A stretch of DNA of 64,000 bases from assembly GCF_021919125.1 (NCBI RefSeq), contig NZ_CP083439.1, positions 1,426,001-1,490,000 on the forward strand, written 5' to 3'. The notes under the pieces are model-generated. The model did not search any database and was not told the origin of the DNA. It was given only the letters and a program-made list of their open reading frames with translations. The translations under genes were made by a program, and so were the position numbers. The DNA comes from Clavibacter sp. A6099 (GTDB lineage Bacteria; Actinomycetota; Actinomycetes; Actinomycetales; Microbacteriaceae). Numbering within the stretch: the first letter of the stretch is position 1; each line of letters opens with the position of its first letter. Shown here piece after piece: positions 25,442 to 34,262 of this stretch.

Positions 25442-26677
25442 TCACCGGTCGGCGGGGTTGTCCACTACGCAGTCGATGGTGATGAGGAGGCTCGACCCGC
25501 GGGTGCTCTCGGTGTGCGTGCCGACCTTGTCGATAGCATCCCACGTCGAGGGATCCAGTCGGGTGCGGGGGAGCCCGGTCGTCGTCACGACGATGGGCAC
25601 GACGGCCCGGCGCAGGGGCACGGGCTGCGCGCCGTGCGGCCGTCCGCGGAGCGGGCCGAGCGCGAGCTGCACCGACACCTCGGGCACGCCGTTGCGTCGT
25701 TCGGTCGAGGTGAGCAGGAGCCAGACCGCCGAGAGCAGGCCGTCGCGCTGGCGGCGGTCGAGGAGGCCGGCGAGGGCGCTCGGGTCGCTGAGGGTGACGT
25801 CCGGTCCGAGGAACTCCGACTCCGTGATGGCGTGGTGCAGCCAGGTCTCGCGCCGGCCCTCGATGAGGTGCAGCCGCAGCTCGGTCGCGAGCGACGCGGC
25901 CGTCGAGGCGGCCAGCGGCGACAGCGGCAGCGGCTCGCGCGCGTTCGCGACGTCGTCGAGGAGCTGCTCCGCCGCGAGGTCGAGGCGCGCCAGCTCCTCC
26001 GACGCCATCATGCCGACGGCGTAGCGCGGCGCGGAGACGGTGCTCTGCACGAGCACCCGGTCCAGCTCCATCTCGGTCAGGCGCCGGAACCCTCGGACGA
26101 CAGCCACGCCGAACGCCGCGGGCACGACAGCCCGGGCGATGGCGGAGATCTCGGGCGCGAGGTCGGCGGGCCGCACGGGATCCGAGAACAGGAACACCGC
26201 GAGGAGCACCGCGCCGAGGGCGACGTCGACCGCCAGCACCTCGCGCGCCGGGCGGTAGGTGACCGTCGTGAGGAGCGCGGCGCCCGCGGCGATGCCCGCG
26301 GTGGCGTGCTGCATCACGTCGCCGAGGGGCCACACGGCCACCAGGTCCAGCGCGACGACGATGCCCAGGCCGCCGACGAAGACCGCCATGAGCGGTCCGG
26401 GCATCCGGTCGCGGAGGGCGCGGATGGCCACGACGACCGCGGCGATGAGGGCGACCAGGAGGATCCACGCGGTCGCCGTGAGCCCCGGCGACGGCATGAT
26501 CCGGTAGTCGAGCGCGAAGCGGACGAGGCCGTACCCCATGGCGATGGCGCAGACCACCGCGGATCCGGCGCCCATGTACCCGAGGCCGATGGACGTGGGC
26601 TGCGCCGGCGTGCCCGCGGGCAGGCGGATCCGACGGCTCGTGCGGGGCGGCACGGCGGCGTCCGCGCGGCCGCTCAC
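25442..26677 (-). CDS. Membrane protein resembling a degenerate histidine kinase
   Basis: A 411-residue protein with five or six hydrophobic helices in residues 30-195 and a cytoplasmic part of about 210 residues. It starts with a GTG overlapping the stop of the true kinase by 4 nt (GTGA), and the response regulator follows 27 bp later. The cytoplasmic part has a helical segment, then a region ending TRGSSLLITIDC that looks like the last strands of a HATPase domain, but no His phospho-acceptor motif, N box or glycine-rich ATP loop is visible. It may be a catalytically dead kinase that senses a signal or regulates its partner. That role is inferred. Confidence 0.6.
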   Translation of the reverse strand: MSGRADAAVPPRTSRRIRLPAGTPAQPTSIGLGYMGAGSAVVCAIAMGYGLVRFALDYRIMPSPGLTATAWILLVALIAAVVVAIRALRDRMPGPLMAVFVGGLGIVVALDLVAVWPLGDVMQHATAGIAAGAALLTTVTYRPAREVLAVDVALGAVLLAVFLFSDPVRPADLAPEISAIARAVVPAAFGVAVVRGFRRLTEMELDRVLVQSTVSAPRYAVGMMASEELARLDLAAEQLLDDVANAREPLPLSPLAASTAASLATELRLHLIEGRRETWLHHAITESEFLGPDVTLSDPSALAGLLDRRQRDGLLSAVWLLLTSTERRNGVPEVSVQLALGPLRGRPHGAQPVPLRRAVVPIVVTTTGLPRTRLDPSTWDAIDKVGTHTESTRGSSLLITIDCVVDNPADR

Positions 26678-27828
26678 TTCGGCACCTCGAGGACGACCGT
26701 CGTCCCGGACCCGGGCGAGGAGAACAGCCGGGCGTTGCCGCCCACGTCGGTGAGGCGCGCCACGACCGACTCCTTGAAGCCGAGCTTCGCCTGGTCCACG
26801 TGCGCGAGGTCGAAGCCGACGCCCGCGTCGGTGACCATGGCGCGGACCGTGGTGTCGTCGTCGGTGATGGTGACGTGCGCCTCGGTGACGCCCGCGTGCC
26901 GGCGCACGTTCTCCAGGCACTCCGCCAGCGAGAGGAGGAAGGCGTCGAGGATGTCGCTCGGCAGGAGCACCTGACCGGTCCCGTGCCAGCTCACCTCGAG
27001 GCCCATCCGGCCGAAGCGCTGCTTCACCGACTCGAGCGTGTTGCCGAGCACGGACTGCTCCACCGGCTCGAGCGTGTACCCGCCCGACGCCTGCGGGGTG
27101 GGGTTCGCGCCCAGGCGGAGCTGGCGGAGGAGGCGGGCGTCGTCGGCCGCCTGCTGGCGCATGGCCTGCGGGGTGACGCCGACCCCGGAGTGCGCGAGGA
27201 GGGTCAGCGTCGCCAGCACGGTGTCGTGCAGGAGCCTCGCGCCCTGGCGTCGCTGGGCCTCGAGCTCGCTCGCCATGCGCTCGGCGCGGTGGGCGCGCCC
27301 GATGTCGGTGATGCGCCGACCGACCCGGTGCACGGCCACGCTCAGCCAGTAGCCGAGGATGCCCGCGAGCATCCAGCCGAAGACGTGCACGAGCACGACG
27401 TAGGGGAAGGCCGCGGTGTCCCAGGAGACACCGACGGCCACGACGCTGGTGAGCACGAAGGCGGCCGCCACGACGCGGAGCCGGCCCGGTCGGATGGTCT
27501 CGAGGAGGGCGAGCGACCCGACGGCGCCGACGGAGACGTGGGTGAGGGCGGTGAGCGACGACGCGGAGCGCCCGCCGAGCTGGGCGACGACCATGGCGGC
27601 GATGCCCGCCACGAGCACGACGACCATCCACCTGACGCGCGCGTCGGTCCCGATCCGCCACTGGGCGACGGCGAGCACGGCGAGGAGCGCGACGCTGCCG
27701 GCCGCCGCGGGCACCGGGACCTCGCCCGGCAGCAGGATGCACGCGGCGGCGACCGCGGTGAAGCTGAGGCCGTACACGCGTGCGGTCCGCTGCAGCAGGC
27801 GCTCGCGTTCGCGCTTCATGCGATCCAT
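26674..27828 (-). CDS. Sensor histidine kinase (HisKA_3 type)
   Basis: A 384-residue membrane kinase. Four to six hydrophobic helices occupy residues 18-165 with very short external loops, suggesting sensing at or within the membrane. The dimerisation/phospho-acceptor helix contains LLHDTVLATLTLL with His201, followed by a HATPase with the N box SLAECLENVRRHA (about 310-322) and the G box DAGVGFD. It belongs with NarX/DesK-like kinases, which pair with NarL-type regulators such as the one two genes on. ATG 27828 is used; the ATG at 27819 is an alternative. Confidence 0.9.
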   Translation of the reverse strand: MDRMKRERERLLQRTARVYGLSFTAVAAACILLPGEVPVPAAAGSVALLAVLAVAQWRIGTDARVRWMVVVLVAGIAAMVVAQLGGRSASSLTALTHVSVGAVGSLALLETIRPGRLRVVAAAFVLTSVVAVGVSWDTAAFPYVVLVHVFGWMLAGILGYWLSVAVHRVGRRITDIGRAHRAERMASELEAQRRQGARLLHDTVLATLTLLAHSGVGVTPQAMRQQAADDARLLRQLRLGANPTPQASGGYTLEPVEQSVLGNTLESVKQRFGRMGLEVSWHGTGQVLLPSDILDAFLLSLAECLENVRRHAGVTEAHVTITDDDTTVRAMVTDAGVGFDLAHVDQAKLGFKESVVARLTDVGGNARLFSSPGSGTTVVLEVPK

Positions 27829-27882
27829 CGGGTCCCCGCTCGGAGTGCGCCGACGCCGGTGGCGTGCGCTCGGTGTGCTCCG

Positions 27883-27888
27883 ATCCTA
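27883..27888 (-). promoter_or_regulatory. -10 (TAGGAT) of the kinase operon
   Basis: On the minus strand the hexamer predicts a start near 27876 and a leader of about 48 nt before the kinase ATG. Confidence 0.45.
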
Positions 27889-27998
27889 GGCGCGTCCGTC
27901 ACGCGCCTGGCACGCCGACGTGACGGCGCGGGGCGATTGTCCACATGCCGTAGGATCGCGCGCCGCCCGGGCGGGTCGGCGGCGGATGGATCCGTCCC

Positions 27999-28679
27999 CT
28001 ACTCCGGCGCGATCCAGCCATGGCGGATCGCGTGGCGCCGCAGCAGCAGCTTCGTCCCGAGGTCCGTCCCCGCATGCAGGTACTTGCGGCGCCCCCGCTT
28101 GATGTACGACTTGACGGTCTCCTCCGTCGTGCTCATCGCCTCCGCGACGTCGCGGATCGACCGCCCGCCCGCGTACAGCACCAGCGCGCGCTGCTCCTGC
28201 TGGCCGAGCCGCGGATCCTCCTCGGCGTGGAAGTCCTGCATCGCCTGCTGGACCAGCGCGCTCTGCCGGGGCGTGCCGTCGGCGGCCGCGTGGATGCTGG
28301 CGATCAGCTCCTCCGACGACTCGGCCTTGGGCACGACGGCGGACGCTCCCGCGCGCATGGCGCCGTGGATGGTCGAGGGGTCGGCGTGCGTGCTCAGGAG
28401 CACGGACGTGAGGCCGGCACCCGTGAGCGTGCGGATCTTCTGCGCGACCGGGACCTCGTCGCGGAGGGCGAGGTCGAGGACGACGACGTCGAAGGCGTCC
28501 GGGAAGCGGTCATCGCGCACGAGCCCGTTCCAGGTCGGGGAGGTCGCGACCACCTCGACGCCCGTGCGGGGACGCGAGAGCCGGGCGCTCAGGCCGTCGA
28601 GCAGGAGGACGTGGTCGTCGACCAGCGCCACGCGGACCCGTTGGCCGTGGCCCGTCGCATGCAGCGGACGTCGGCTCAT
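27999..28679 (-). CDS. Second NarL/LuxR-type response regulator
   Basis: A 226-residue regulator closely similar in layout to the one at 24758-25414. The receiver has D21-D22, phospho-acceptor D69 in VVVLDLAL, a Ser in LLSTHAD and Lys in VVPKAES; the DNA-binding domain has DVAEAMSTTEETVKSYIKRG. Both regulators share an unusual ending of the form GTKxxLRxxAIxxG. The gene is upstream of the kinase operon on the same strand, 170 bp away, with its own AGGGGAG ribosome site, so the same kinase may serve both. Confidence 0.88.
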   Translation of the reverse strand: MSRRPLHATGHGQRVRVALVDDHVLLLDGLSARLSRPRTGVEVVATSPTWNGLVRDDRFPDAFDVVVLDLALRDEVPVAQKIRTLTGAGLTSVLLSTHADPSTIHGAMRAGASAVVPKAESSEELIASIHAAADGTPRQSALVQQAMQDFHAEEDPRLGQQEQRALVLYAGGRSIRDVAEAMSTTEETVKSYIKRGRRKYLHAGTDLGTKLLLRRHAIRHGWIAPE

Positions 28680-28798
28680 CGGTGCTCCCCTCGTACGCCG
28701 GTGCCCGGAGGGGGCGGCGTGCTCCCAGGGGAAGCATAGGAACGCATGATGTCGCGGGCGATGCCGCGCACGGAACTCACCCCCGGACTGGGGCGCTC

Positions 28799-30010
28799 CT
28801 ACGCGGGGGTGTCGAGCAGGCGCGCCAGCTCGCGGCCCACGGCCTCGTTCTCGATGAGGAAGCCGTCGTGGCCGTAGTCGGAGGAGATCACCACGACCTC
28901 GCCGCCGTCGACGGACCCGGGCACGTGCCGGGCGACGAGCCGCTGGTCCGGGACGGGGAACAGCCGGTCGCTGTCGATGCCCACCACGAGGGTCGCCGCC
29001 CGCACCCTCCCGAGCGCGGCCTCGACGCCGCCGCGGTCGCGGCCCACGTCGTGCGAGCTCATCGCGTCGATCAGGCGGATGTAGCTGGTCGCGTCGAAGC
29101 GCCGGGTGAACTTGTTGCCGTGGAAGTCGAGGTACGACTCCACGGCGTACCTGCCCTCGTCGCCCATCGGGCTGATGCCGCTCTGCCACGAGCGGGAGAA
29201 CCTCTGGTTGAGCTCGTCCGGGCTGCGGTAGTTCAGCAGCGCCATGCGGCGGGCGAGGGCGAGGCCGCGGTGCGGGCCGTCGCCGTCGGCCGCGTCGAGG
29301 TAGTCGCCGTCGCGGTAGGCGGGATCCATGCGGATCGCCTCGGCCTGCACGGAGTTGAGCGCGATCTGGTCGGCGCTGGCGATGGCAGGGGCCGCGAGGA
29401 TCGCGAGCCGGCGCATCCGGTCGGGGAGCCCCACGCCCCACTCGAGCGCCTGCATGCCGCCCATGGACCCGCCGACGACCGCCGCCCACACGTCGATCCC
29501 GAGCGCGTCCGCGAGGGCGGCCTGCACGGCGACCTGGTCGCGGATGGTGATGAAGGGGAACCGCGCGCCCCACTCGGCGCCGTCGGGCGCCAGGGAGGCG
29601 GGGCCGGTCGTGCCCTGGCAGCCGCCCAGCATGTTGGGGGCGACGACGAACCAGCGGTCGGTGTCGATCGCGAGGCCGGGACCCACGATGCCCGACCACC
29701 ATCCGCCCGTCGGCTGCCCGGGACCCGCGGGTCCGCGGAGGTGGCTGTCGCCCGTGAGAGCGTGCAGCACCAGCACGGCGTTGCCGCCGTCGGGGTCGCG
29801 CTCGCCGAAGGTCTCGTACGCGACGCGCACGGAGGGGACGCGTCCGCCCGCCTCGAGCTCGATGCCGCCCACCTGCGCGAACAGGCGGTCGGCGACGGGA
29901 TCGCCCTCGCGCCATGCGCCCGACGCGGGCGGTCGTCCGATCAGGGAGCGGATCTGCGCGTCCGTCACCAGGCTCGACGGGACGGTGTCCTCGGGTGTCT
30001 GCCAGTCCAT
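28799..30010 (-). CDS. metX: Homoserine O-acetyltransferase
   Basis: A 403-residue alpha/beta-hydrolase enzyme that acetylates homoserine in methionine synthesis. The nucleophile elbow GGSMGGMQALEW, the acyl-CoA site GGCQGTTGP and the catalytic His in DYGHDGFL are visible; an Asp in VVGIDSDRLFPV completes the triad. True acetyl- and succinyl-transferases are hard to separate by sequence, but pairing with a MetY-type sulfhydrylase supports acetyl. It follows metY by 41 bp on the same strand and probably shares its promoter. Confidence 0.94.
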   Translation of the reverse strand: MDWQTPEDTVPSSLVTDAQIRSLIGRPPASGAWREGDPVADRLFAQVGGIELEAGGRVPSVRVAYETFGERDPDGGNAVLVLHALTGDSHLRGPAGPGQPTGGWWSGIVGPGLAIDTDRWFVVAPNMLGGCQGTTGPASLAPDGAEWGARFPFITIRDQVAVQAALADALGIDVWAAVVGGSMGGMQALEWGVGLPDRMRRLAILAAPAIASADQIALNSVQAEAIRMDPAYRDGDYLDAADGDGPHRGLALARRMALLNYRSPDELNQRFSRSWQSGISPMGDEGRYAVESYLDFHGNKFTRRFDATSYIRLIDAMSSHDVGRDRGGVEAALGRVRAATLVVGIDSDRLFPVPDQRLVARHVPGSVDGGEVVVISSDYGHDGFLIENEAVGRELARLLDTPA

Positions 30011-30051
30011 CCCGGCCAGTGAAGCACCCGCGGCGGACGCGCGCCCGAGTG

Positions 30052-31422
30052 TTACGCCCCGCTCGGCCGGCTGCCCGCGAGCGCAGGGGCGGTGGTGCCG
30101 TCCTTGACGGCCCGCGCGGCTCGGAGCCCGGCCGCGAGGTCCTCGATGATGTCGTCGATGCTCTCGAGGCCGACCGACAGGCGCACGAGCCCGGGGGTTA
30201 CGCCCGCCGTCAGCTGCTGCTCGGGCGTGAGCTGCGCGTGGGTGGTCGACGCCGGGTGGATGACGAGGCTCCGCACGTCCCCGATGTTCGCCAGGTGGCT
30301 GAACAGCTCCAGCGACTCGACGAGCGCGCGTCCCGCGTCCACCCCGCCCTTCAGCTCGAAGGAGAGGACGGCGCCGACGCCGCGCGGCGCGTACCGGTTC
30401 GCCGCCGCGTACCAGGGGCTCGACGGGAGGCCCGCGTAGTGGACGTTCGCGATGTCCTCGTGCGCGTCGAGCCACTCGGCCACCGCCTGCGCGTTCTGCA
30501 CGTGCCGCTCGATCCGGAGGCTCAGCGTCTCGATGCCCTGGATGAGCTGCCATGCGCTCGCCGGGGCGATGGACGCCCCGAGGTCGCGCAGCAGCTGCAC
30601 GCGCGCCTTGGTGATGAAGGCGAGCCCGTCGCCCGCGGCCTCGGCGTAGGTGACGCCGTGGTACGACGGGTCGGGGGTCGTGAGCCCCGGGAAGCGCTCC
30701 GCGTGCTCGGACCACGGGAACCGGCCGCCGTCCACCACCAGGCCGCCGATGACCGTGCCGTGCCCGCCGAGGAACTTGGTGGCCGAGTGGACGACGATGT
30801 CCGCGCCGTGCTCGAACGGCCGGATGAGGTACGGCGTGGCGATGGTGCTGTCCACGATCAGCGGGACGCCCGCATCGTGCGCCACGTCGGCGACGGCGCG
30901 GATGTCGAGGACGTTGATGCGCGGGTTGCCGATGGTCTCGGCGAAGAGCAGCTTGGTGTTCGGCCGCACGGCCCGGGCCCACGCCTCGGGGTCGTCCTGG
31001 TCCTCGACGAACGTCGTCTCGATGCCGAGCTTCGCGAGCGTGTACTTGAAGAGGTTGTACGTGCCGCCGTAGATCGAGGAGCTCGAGACGATGTGGTCGC
31101 CCGCCTGCGCGATGTTGAGCACCGCGAAGGTGGAGGCCGACTGCCCGGAGGCGACCAGCAGCGCACCGGTCCCGCCCTCGAGGGCCGCGATGCGCTCCTC
31201 GACGACGGCCTGCGTCGGGTTCATGATGCGCGTGTAGATGTTGCCGGGCTGCGCCAGGGCGAAGAGGTCCTGCGCGTGCTGGGCGTCGTCGAACACGTAG
31301 GACGTGGTCTGGTAGATGGGCGTCGCGCGTGCGTGCGTGACCGGATCCGGCGCAGCACCCGCGTGGATCTGCTGCGTCTCGAAGCGCCAGCCCGCTGCCC
31401 GGTCCTCGTCGTGGTCGCTCAT
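30052..31422 (-). CDS. metY: O-acetylhomoserine sulfhydrylase
   Basis: A 456-residue PLP enzyme that converts O-acetylhomoserine and sulfide to homocysteine. Family marks are YTRIMNPTQAVVEERIAALE, the cofactor lysine in HSATKFLGGHG, and a C-terminal GLVRLSVGLESIDDII. The length is longer than cystathionine gamma-synthase (about 380-400) and fits MetY. It is the first gene of the metY-metX unit with a well-formed promoter and a GGGAAGG ribosome site. No SAM riboswitch is visible in the 43-nt leader. Confidence 0.92.
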   Translation of the reverse strand: MSDHDEDRAAGWRFETQQIHAGAAPDPVTHARATPIYQTTSYVFDDAQHAQDLFALAQPGNIYTRIMNPTQAVVEERIAALEGGTGALLVASGQSASTFAVLNIAQAGDHIVSSSSIYGGTYNLFKYTLAKLGIETTFVEDQDDPEAWARAVRPNTKLLFAETIGNPRINVLDIRAVADVAHDAGVPLIVDSTIATPYLIRPFEHGADIVVHSATKFLGGHGTVIGGLVVDGGRFPWSEHAERFPGLTTPDPSYHGVTYAEAAGDGLAFITKARVQLLRDLGASIAPASAWQLIQGIETLSLRIERHVQNAQAVAEWLDAHEDIANVHYAGLPSSPWYAAANRYAPRGVGAVLSFELKGGVDAGRALVESLELFSHLANIGDVRSLVIHPASTTHAQLTPEQQLTAGVTPGLVRLSVGLESIDDIIEDLAAGLRAARAVKDGTTAPALAGSRPSGA

Positions 31423-31471
31423 CGTCGTGCCTTCCCTCGTGCGTCGGTGCCGCCCGTGCGGGCGCTCCCCG

Positions 31472-31501
31472 ACTGTAGGAATCGTCGAGGTGACCGGTCA
31501 A
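31472..31501 (-). promoter_or_regulatory. metY-metX promoter
   Basis: TTGACC (31501-31496) and TACAGT (31477-31472) are separated by an 18-bp spacer, the best full -35/-10 promoter in the window. The predicted start near 31465 gives a leader of about 43 nt. Confidence 0.7.
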
Positions 31502-31545
31502 CGCGGGTCCGTCGCGGGGCGTAACCCGCGGCCGCCCGCGTTCCC

Positions 31546-31551
31546 TACGCT
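31546..31551 (+). promoter_or_regulatory. -10 (TACGCT) of the SDR gene, leaderless
   Basis: The hexamer ends 6 nt before the ATG at 31558. Confidence 0.6.
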
Positions 31552-31557
31552 GGGGTC

Positions 31558-32355
31558 ATGTCCACAGCCAAGAGGGTCGTCGTCACGGGTGCGAGCTCGG
31601 GGATCGGCGCCGCCACCGTCCGCCTGTTCCGGAGCCGGGGCTGGGACGTCGTCGGCGTCGCCCGCCGCGAGGACCGCCTGCGGGCGCTCGCCGAGGAGAC
31701 CGGCGCGACCTACGCCCTGGCCGACCTCACCGTCCAGGCCGACGTCGACGCCCTCCGCGACCACCTGCGCGAGACCGGCCACGTGCACGCCCTCGTCAAC
31801 AACGCCGGGGGAGCGGTGGGCACCGACTCCGTCGAGGGCGGTTCGTCCGAGGACTGGGCCTGGATGTACGAGATCAACGTGCTCGCCGTGCGGCGCGTGA
31901 CGAGCGCGCTCCTGCCGCTGCTCCGCGCCGGCGTCCCCGAGGGAGGCAGCGCCGACATCGTGACCGTGAGCTCCATCGCCGCGCACGTGCCCTACGAGGG
32001 CGGCGGCGGCTACAACGCCGCGAAGGCGGCCGCGCACGCGATGCTCGGCGTGCTCCGCCTCGAGCTCGCGGGGGAGCCGATCCGCGTGATCGAGATCGCG
32101 CCCGGCCAGGTGCGCACCGAGGAGTTCTCGCTCGTGCGCTTCGGCGGCGACCGGGCGAAGGCCGACGCGGTCTACGACGGCGTGCCCGGACCGCTGACCG
32201 CCGAGGACGTGGCCGAGGCCATCGTGCACGCGGTGGAGCTGCCGCCGCACGTGAACGTCGACCTGCTCACCCTCAAGCCCGTCGCGCAGGCCGCGCCGCA
32301 CAAGCTGGTGCGCACGCCGCTCGCGGTCCGCGAGGAGCTCACCGACCGGAGCTGA
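31558..32355 (+). CDS. Short-chain dehydrogenase/reductase
   Basis: A 265-residue Rossmann-fold NADP-type oxidoreductase. Present are the cofactor motif TGASSGIG (residues 10-17), Arg at the end of strand 2 (VARRED) favouring NADP, NNAG near 80, the catalytic Ser in VSSIAA, and Tyr/Lys in YNAAKAA. It resembles the YdfG branch acting on hydroxy acids or short alcohols; the substrate is not determinable. It stands alone, divergent from metY and convergent with the TetR gene. Confidence 0.9.
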   Translation: MSTAKRVVVTGASSGIGAATVRLFRSRGWDVVGVARREDRLRALAEETGATYALADLTVQADVDALRDHLRETGHVHALVNNAGGAVGTDSVEGGSSEDWAWMYEINVLAVRRVTSALLPLLRAGVPEGGSADIVTVSSIAAHVPYEGGGGYNAAKAAAHAMLGVLRLELAGEPIRVIEIAPGQVRTEEFSLVRFGGDRAKADAVYDGVPGPLTAEDVAEAIVHAVELPPHVNVDLLTLKPVAQAAPHKLVRTPLAVREELTDRS

Positions 32356-32397
32356 GGCGCACGGCCCTCGCTGCGGTCCCGATCCCGCGGGCCTCGG

Positions 32398-33093
32398 TCA
32401 GGCGGCGGGGGCCGACGCCACGGCCGGGACGGCGGGCAGGGGGCCGGTGAGGAAGCCCTGCACCACGGGCCCGTGCAGCGCGACGACCGTCTCGCGCGAC
32501 ATGCTGGCGATGGGCTCCATCCGCCAGATGTACCGGGTGATGGCGATGCCGCCGAGCGTGGCGCCGACGAGCGAGTTGCGGATGCCGGCCTCCTCGGCGG
32601 GGACCTCCTCCGGCAGCGCGCCCATCCAGTGCTGGGGTGCCGCCTCGGCGAACCGGCGGTAGGCGGCGCTGTCGTGGTCGGACGACACGGTGACCCAGCG
32701 CATGATCGTGGAGCCGACCGGGTGCTCCCACGTGTGCAGCGCCGCGGAGACGAGGGCGGCGCCGCGCTCCTCGATGGGCAGCTCCCGCAGCCGGAGGTAC
32801 GGGGCGATGAGGTCCTCCGAGGGGCGCAGCGCCTCCTCGAGCAACGCCTCGAGCGAGCCGAAGTAGTAGCGGACGAGGCTCGGGTCGACGCCGGCCGCCG
32901 CGGCGATGCGGCGTGCGCTGACGCGGTCGGCGCCGGACTCGATGAAGAGCATGCGGGCCGCGTCGATGATGCTGGCCCGGGCGTCGCCGGTGGTGCGGGG
33001 GCCGCGACGCCGGGGGCCGGTGTCCTCCCCGCCGTGGTCGGGTGCATCGAGCTCGTTCGCCAGTACGGACATGGGGCGTCCCTCTCGTGTCAT
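32398..33093 (-). CDS. TetR-family transcriptional regulator
   Basis: A 231-residue repressor-type protein. The N-terminal helix-turn-helix (about residues 38-85) reads ASIIDAARMLFIESGADRVS then RRIAAAAGVDPSLVRYYFGS, a clear TetR motif; the ligand domain is generic. ATG 33093 is used because TACGGT (33107-33102) ends 8 nt upstream; ATG 33072, with a GAGAGGGA ribosome site, is an equally good alternative removing seven residues. It is divergent from TerC, but no convincing operator was found. A large set of proline/alanine residues closes the C-terminus. Confidence 0.9.
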   Translation of the reverse strand: MTREGRPMSVLANELDAPDHGGEDTGPRRRGPRTTGDARASIIDAARMLFIESGADRVSARRIAAAAGVDPSLVRYYFGSLEALLEEALRPSEDLIAPYLRLRELPIEERGAALVSAALHTWEHPVGSTIMRWVTVSSDHDSAAYRRFAEAAPQHWMGALPEEVPAEEAGIRNSLVGATLGGIAITRYIWRMEPIASMSRETVVALHGPVVQGFLTGPLPAVPAVASAPAA

Positions 33094-33101
33094 GAGCGAC
33101 C

Positions 33102-33107
33102 ACCGTA
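33102..33107 (-). promoter_or_regulatory. -10 (TACGGT) of the TetR gene
   Basis: On the minus strand the hexamer ends 8 nt before ATG 33093. Confidence 0.5.
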
Positions 33108-33170
33108 ACCGCGGGCCGCGGGCCGGATGCCCCGGATGGGGGAATTGTGAACAACCCGTCGGCCGCCATG

Positions 33171-33176
33171 TAGTTT
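33171..33176 (+). promoter_or_regulatory. -10 (TAGTTT) of TerC
   Basis: The hexamer ends 9 nt before ATG 33186. With so short a leader there is no room for a manganese (yybP-ykoY) riboswitch. Confidence 0.5.
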
Positions 33177-33185
33177 CGTCGAGGC

Positions 33186-34262
33186 ATGTCCGTGCCGTCC
33201 CGTGCTGCAGAAAGCCTCCGCGTGCCCCTGGTCCTCCCCCTCCCGTTCGAGATCGTCTCCCTGACGGTGCTCGTCCTCGTCCTCGTCGCCGACCTGCTGA
33301 TTGTCTACCGGCGCCCGCACGTCCCCTCGACGAAGGAGTCGGCCCTCTGGGTCGCCTTCTACGTGGGGCTCGCGCTGGTGTTCGCGGTCATCATGCTGTT
33401 CGTGGCGGGCGGCGAGCACGCGGGCCAGTTCCTCGCGGGATGGCTGACGGAGTACAGCCTCAGCATCGACAACCTGTTCGTGTTCGTCATCATCATGAGC
33501 CGGTTCAGCGTGCCCAGGAAGTACCAGCAGGAGGTGCTCATGGTGGGCATCATCATCGCGCTGGTGCTGCGCGGCATCTTCATCCTGCTGGGCGCCGAGC
33601 TCATCGAGAGCTACAGCTGGATCTTCTACATCTTCGGCGCTTTCCTGCTCTACACGGCCGTGAAGCAGGCCGTCGGCGACGAGGACGAGGAGAGCGAGGA
33701 CTCGCTGTTCATCAGGTTCCTCCGCCGGCGCCTCAAGATCGCCCCGGACTTCGACGGCGCCAAGGTGCGCACCGTGATCGACGGCCGCAAGGTGCTGACG
33801 CCCATGGTGATCGTCTTCGTGTCGATCGGCACCACAGACCTGATCTTCGCCCTCGACTCGATCCCGGCCATCTTCGGCATCACCGAGTCGCCGTTCATCG
33901 TCTTCACCGCCAACATCTTCGCCCTGATGGGCCTCCGTCAGCTCTACTTCCTGCTCGGCGGCCTGCTCGACCGGCTCGTCTACCTCAAGTACGGGATCGC
34001 GTTCATCCTCTTCTTCATCGGCGTGAAGCTCGTGCTGCACGCGATGCACGAGAACACGCTGCCGTTCGTCAACGGCGGCGAGGGCATCGAGTGGGCGCCC
34101 GAGATCCCGACCATCGTGAGCCTCGTCGTGATCCTCGCGTCGATGGTGGTCGCGACCGTGGCAAGCCTCATCAAGATGCGGGCGGACGGCGTCCCCGTCA
34201 CCGGGTCGACCGACGGGTCCGCCCAGGTCGAGCGCGGCGCCGACGACCGGGACGCCCGGTGA
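33186..34262 (+). CDS. TerC-family integral membrane protein
   Basis: A 358-residue membrane protein with about nine helices. Signature acidic segments within helices are present: [17 protein letters not shown] near residue 95 and [17 protein letters not shown] near 220. Bacterial TerC proteins of this branch (Alx/MeeF/YceF) export manganese and metallate secreted enzymes, and were first linked to tellurite resistance. The C-terminal 35 residues are hydrophilic. Its stop overlaps the PP2C phosphatase start by 4 nt, an operon that may link metal homeostasis and a Mn-dependent phosphatase. Confidence 0.92.
   Translation: MSVPSRAAESLRVPLVLPLPFEIVSLTVLVLVLVADLLIVYRRPHVPSTKESALWVAFYVGLALVFAVIMLFVAGGEHAGQFLAGWLTEYSLSIDNLFVFVIIMSRFSVPRKYQQEVLMVGIIIALVLRGIFILLGAELIESYSWIFYIFGAFLLYTAVKQAVGDEDEESEDSLFIRFLRRRLKIAPDFDGAKVRTVIDGRKVLTPMVIVFVSIGTTDLIFALDSIPAIFGITESPFIVFTANIFALMGLRQLYFLLGGLLDRLVYLKYGIAFILFFIGVKLVLHAMHENTLPFVNGGEGIEWAPEIPTIVSLVVILASMVVATVASLIKMRADGVPVTGSTDGSAQVERGADDRDAR

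Noticed and set aside
27962-27973. Palindrome CCGCCCGGGCGG between the kinase operon and the second regulator
   Set aside because: Short CG-only palindromes are frequent by chance at this GC content and there is no loop or context to call it a terminator.
31423-31465. A SAM riboswitch before metY
   Set aside because: The predicted leader is only about 43 nt and shows no SAM-aptamer core.
33151-33165. TTGT-GA-ACAA as the operator of the TetR protein
   Set aside because: The arms are only 4 bp, shorter than known TetR-family operators, and a chance match is likely; kept out of the feature list.
33108-33185. A yybP-ykoY manganese riboswitch before terC
   Set aside because: The likely -10 ends 9 nt before the ATG, leaving no space for an aptamer in the leader.
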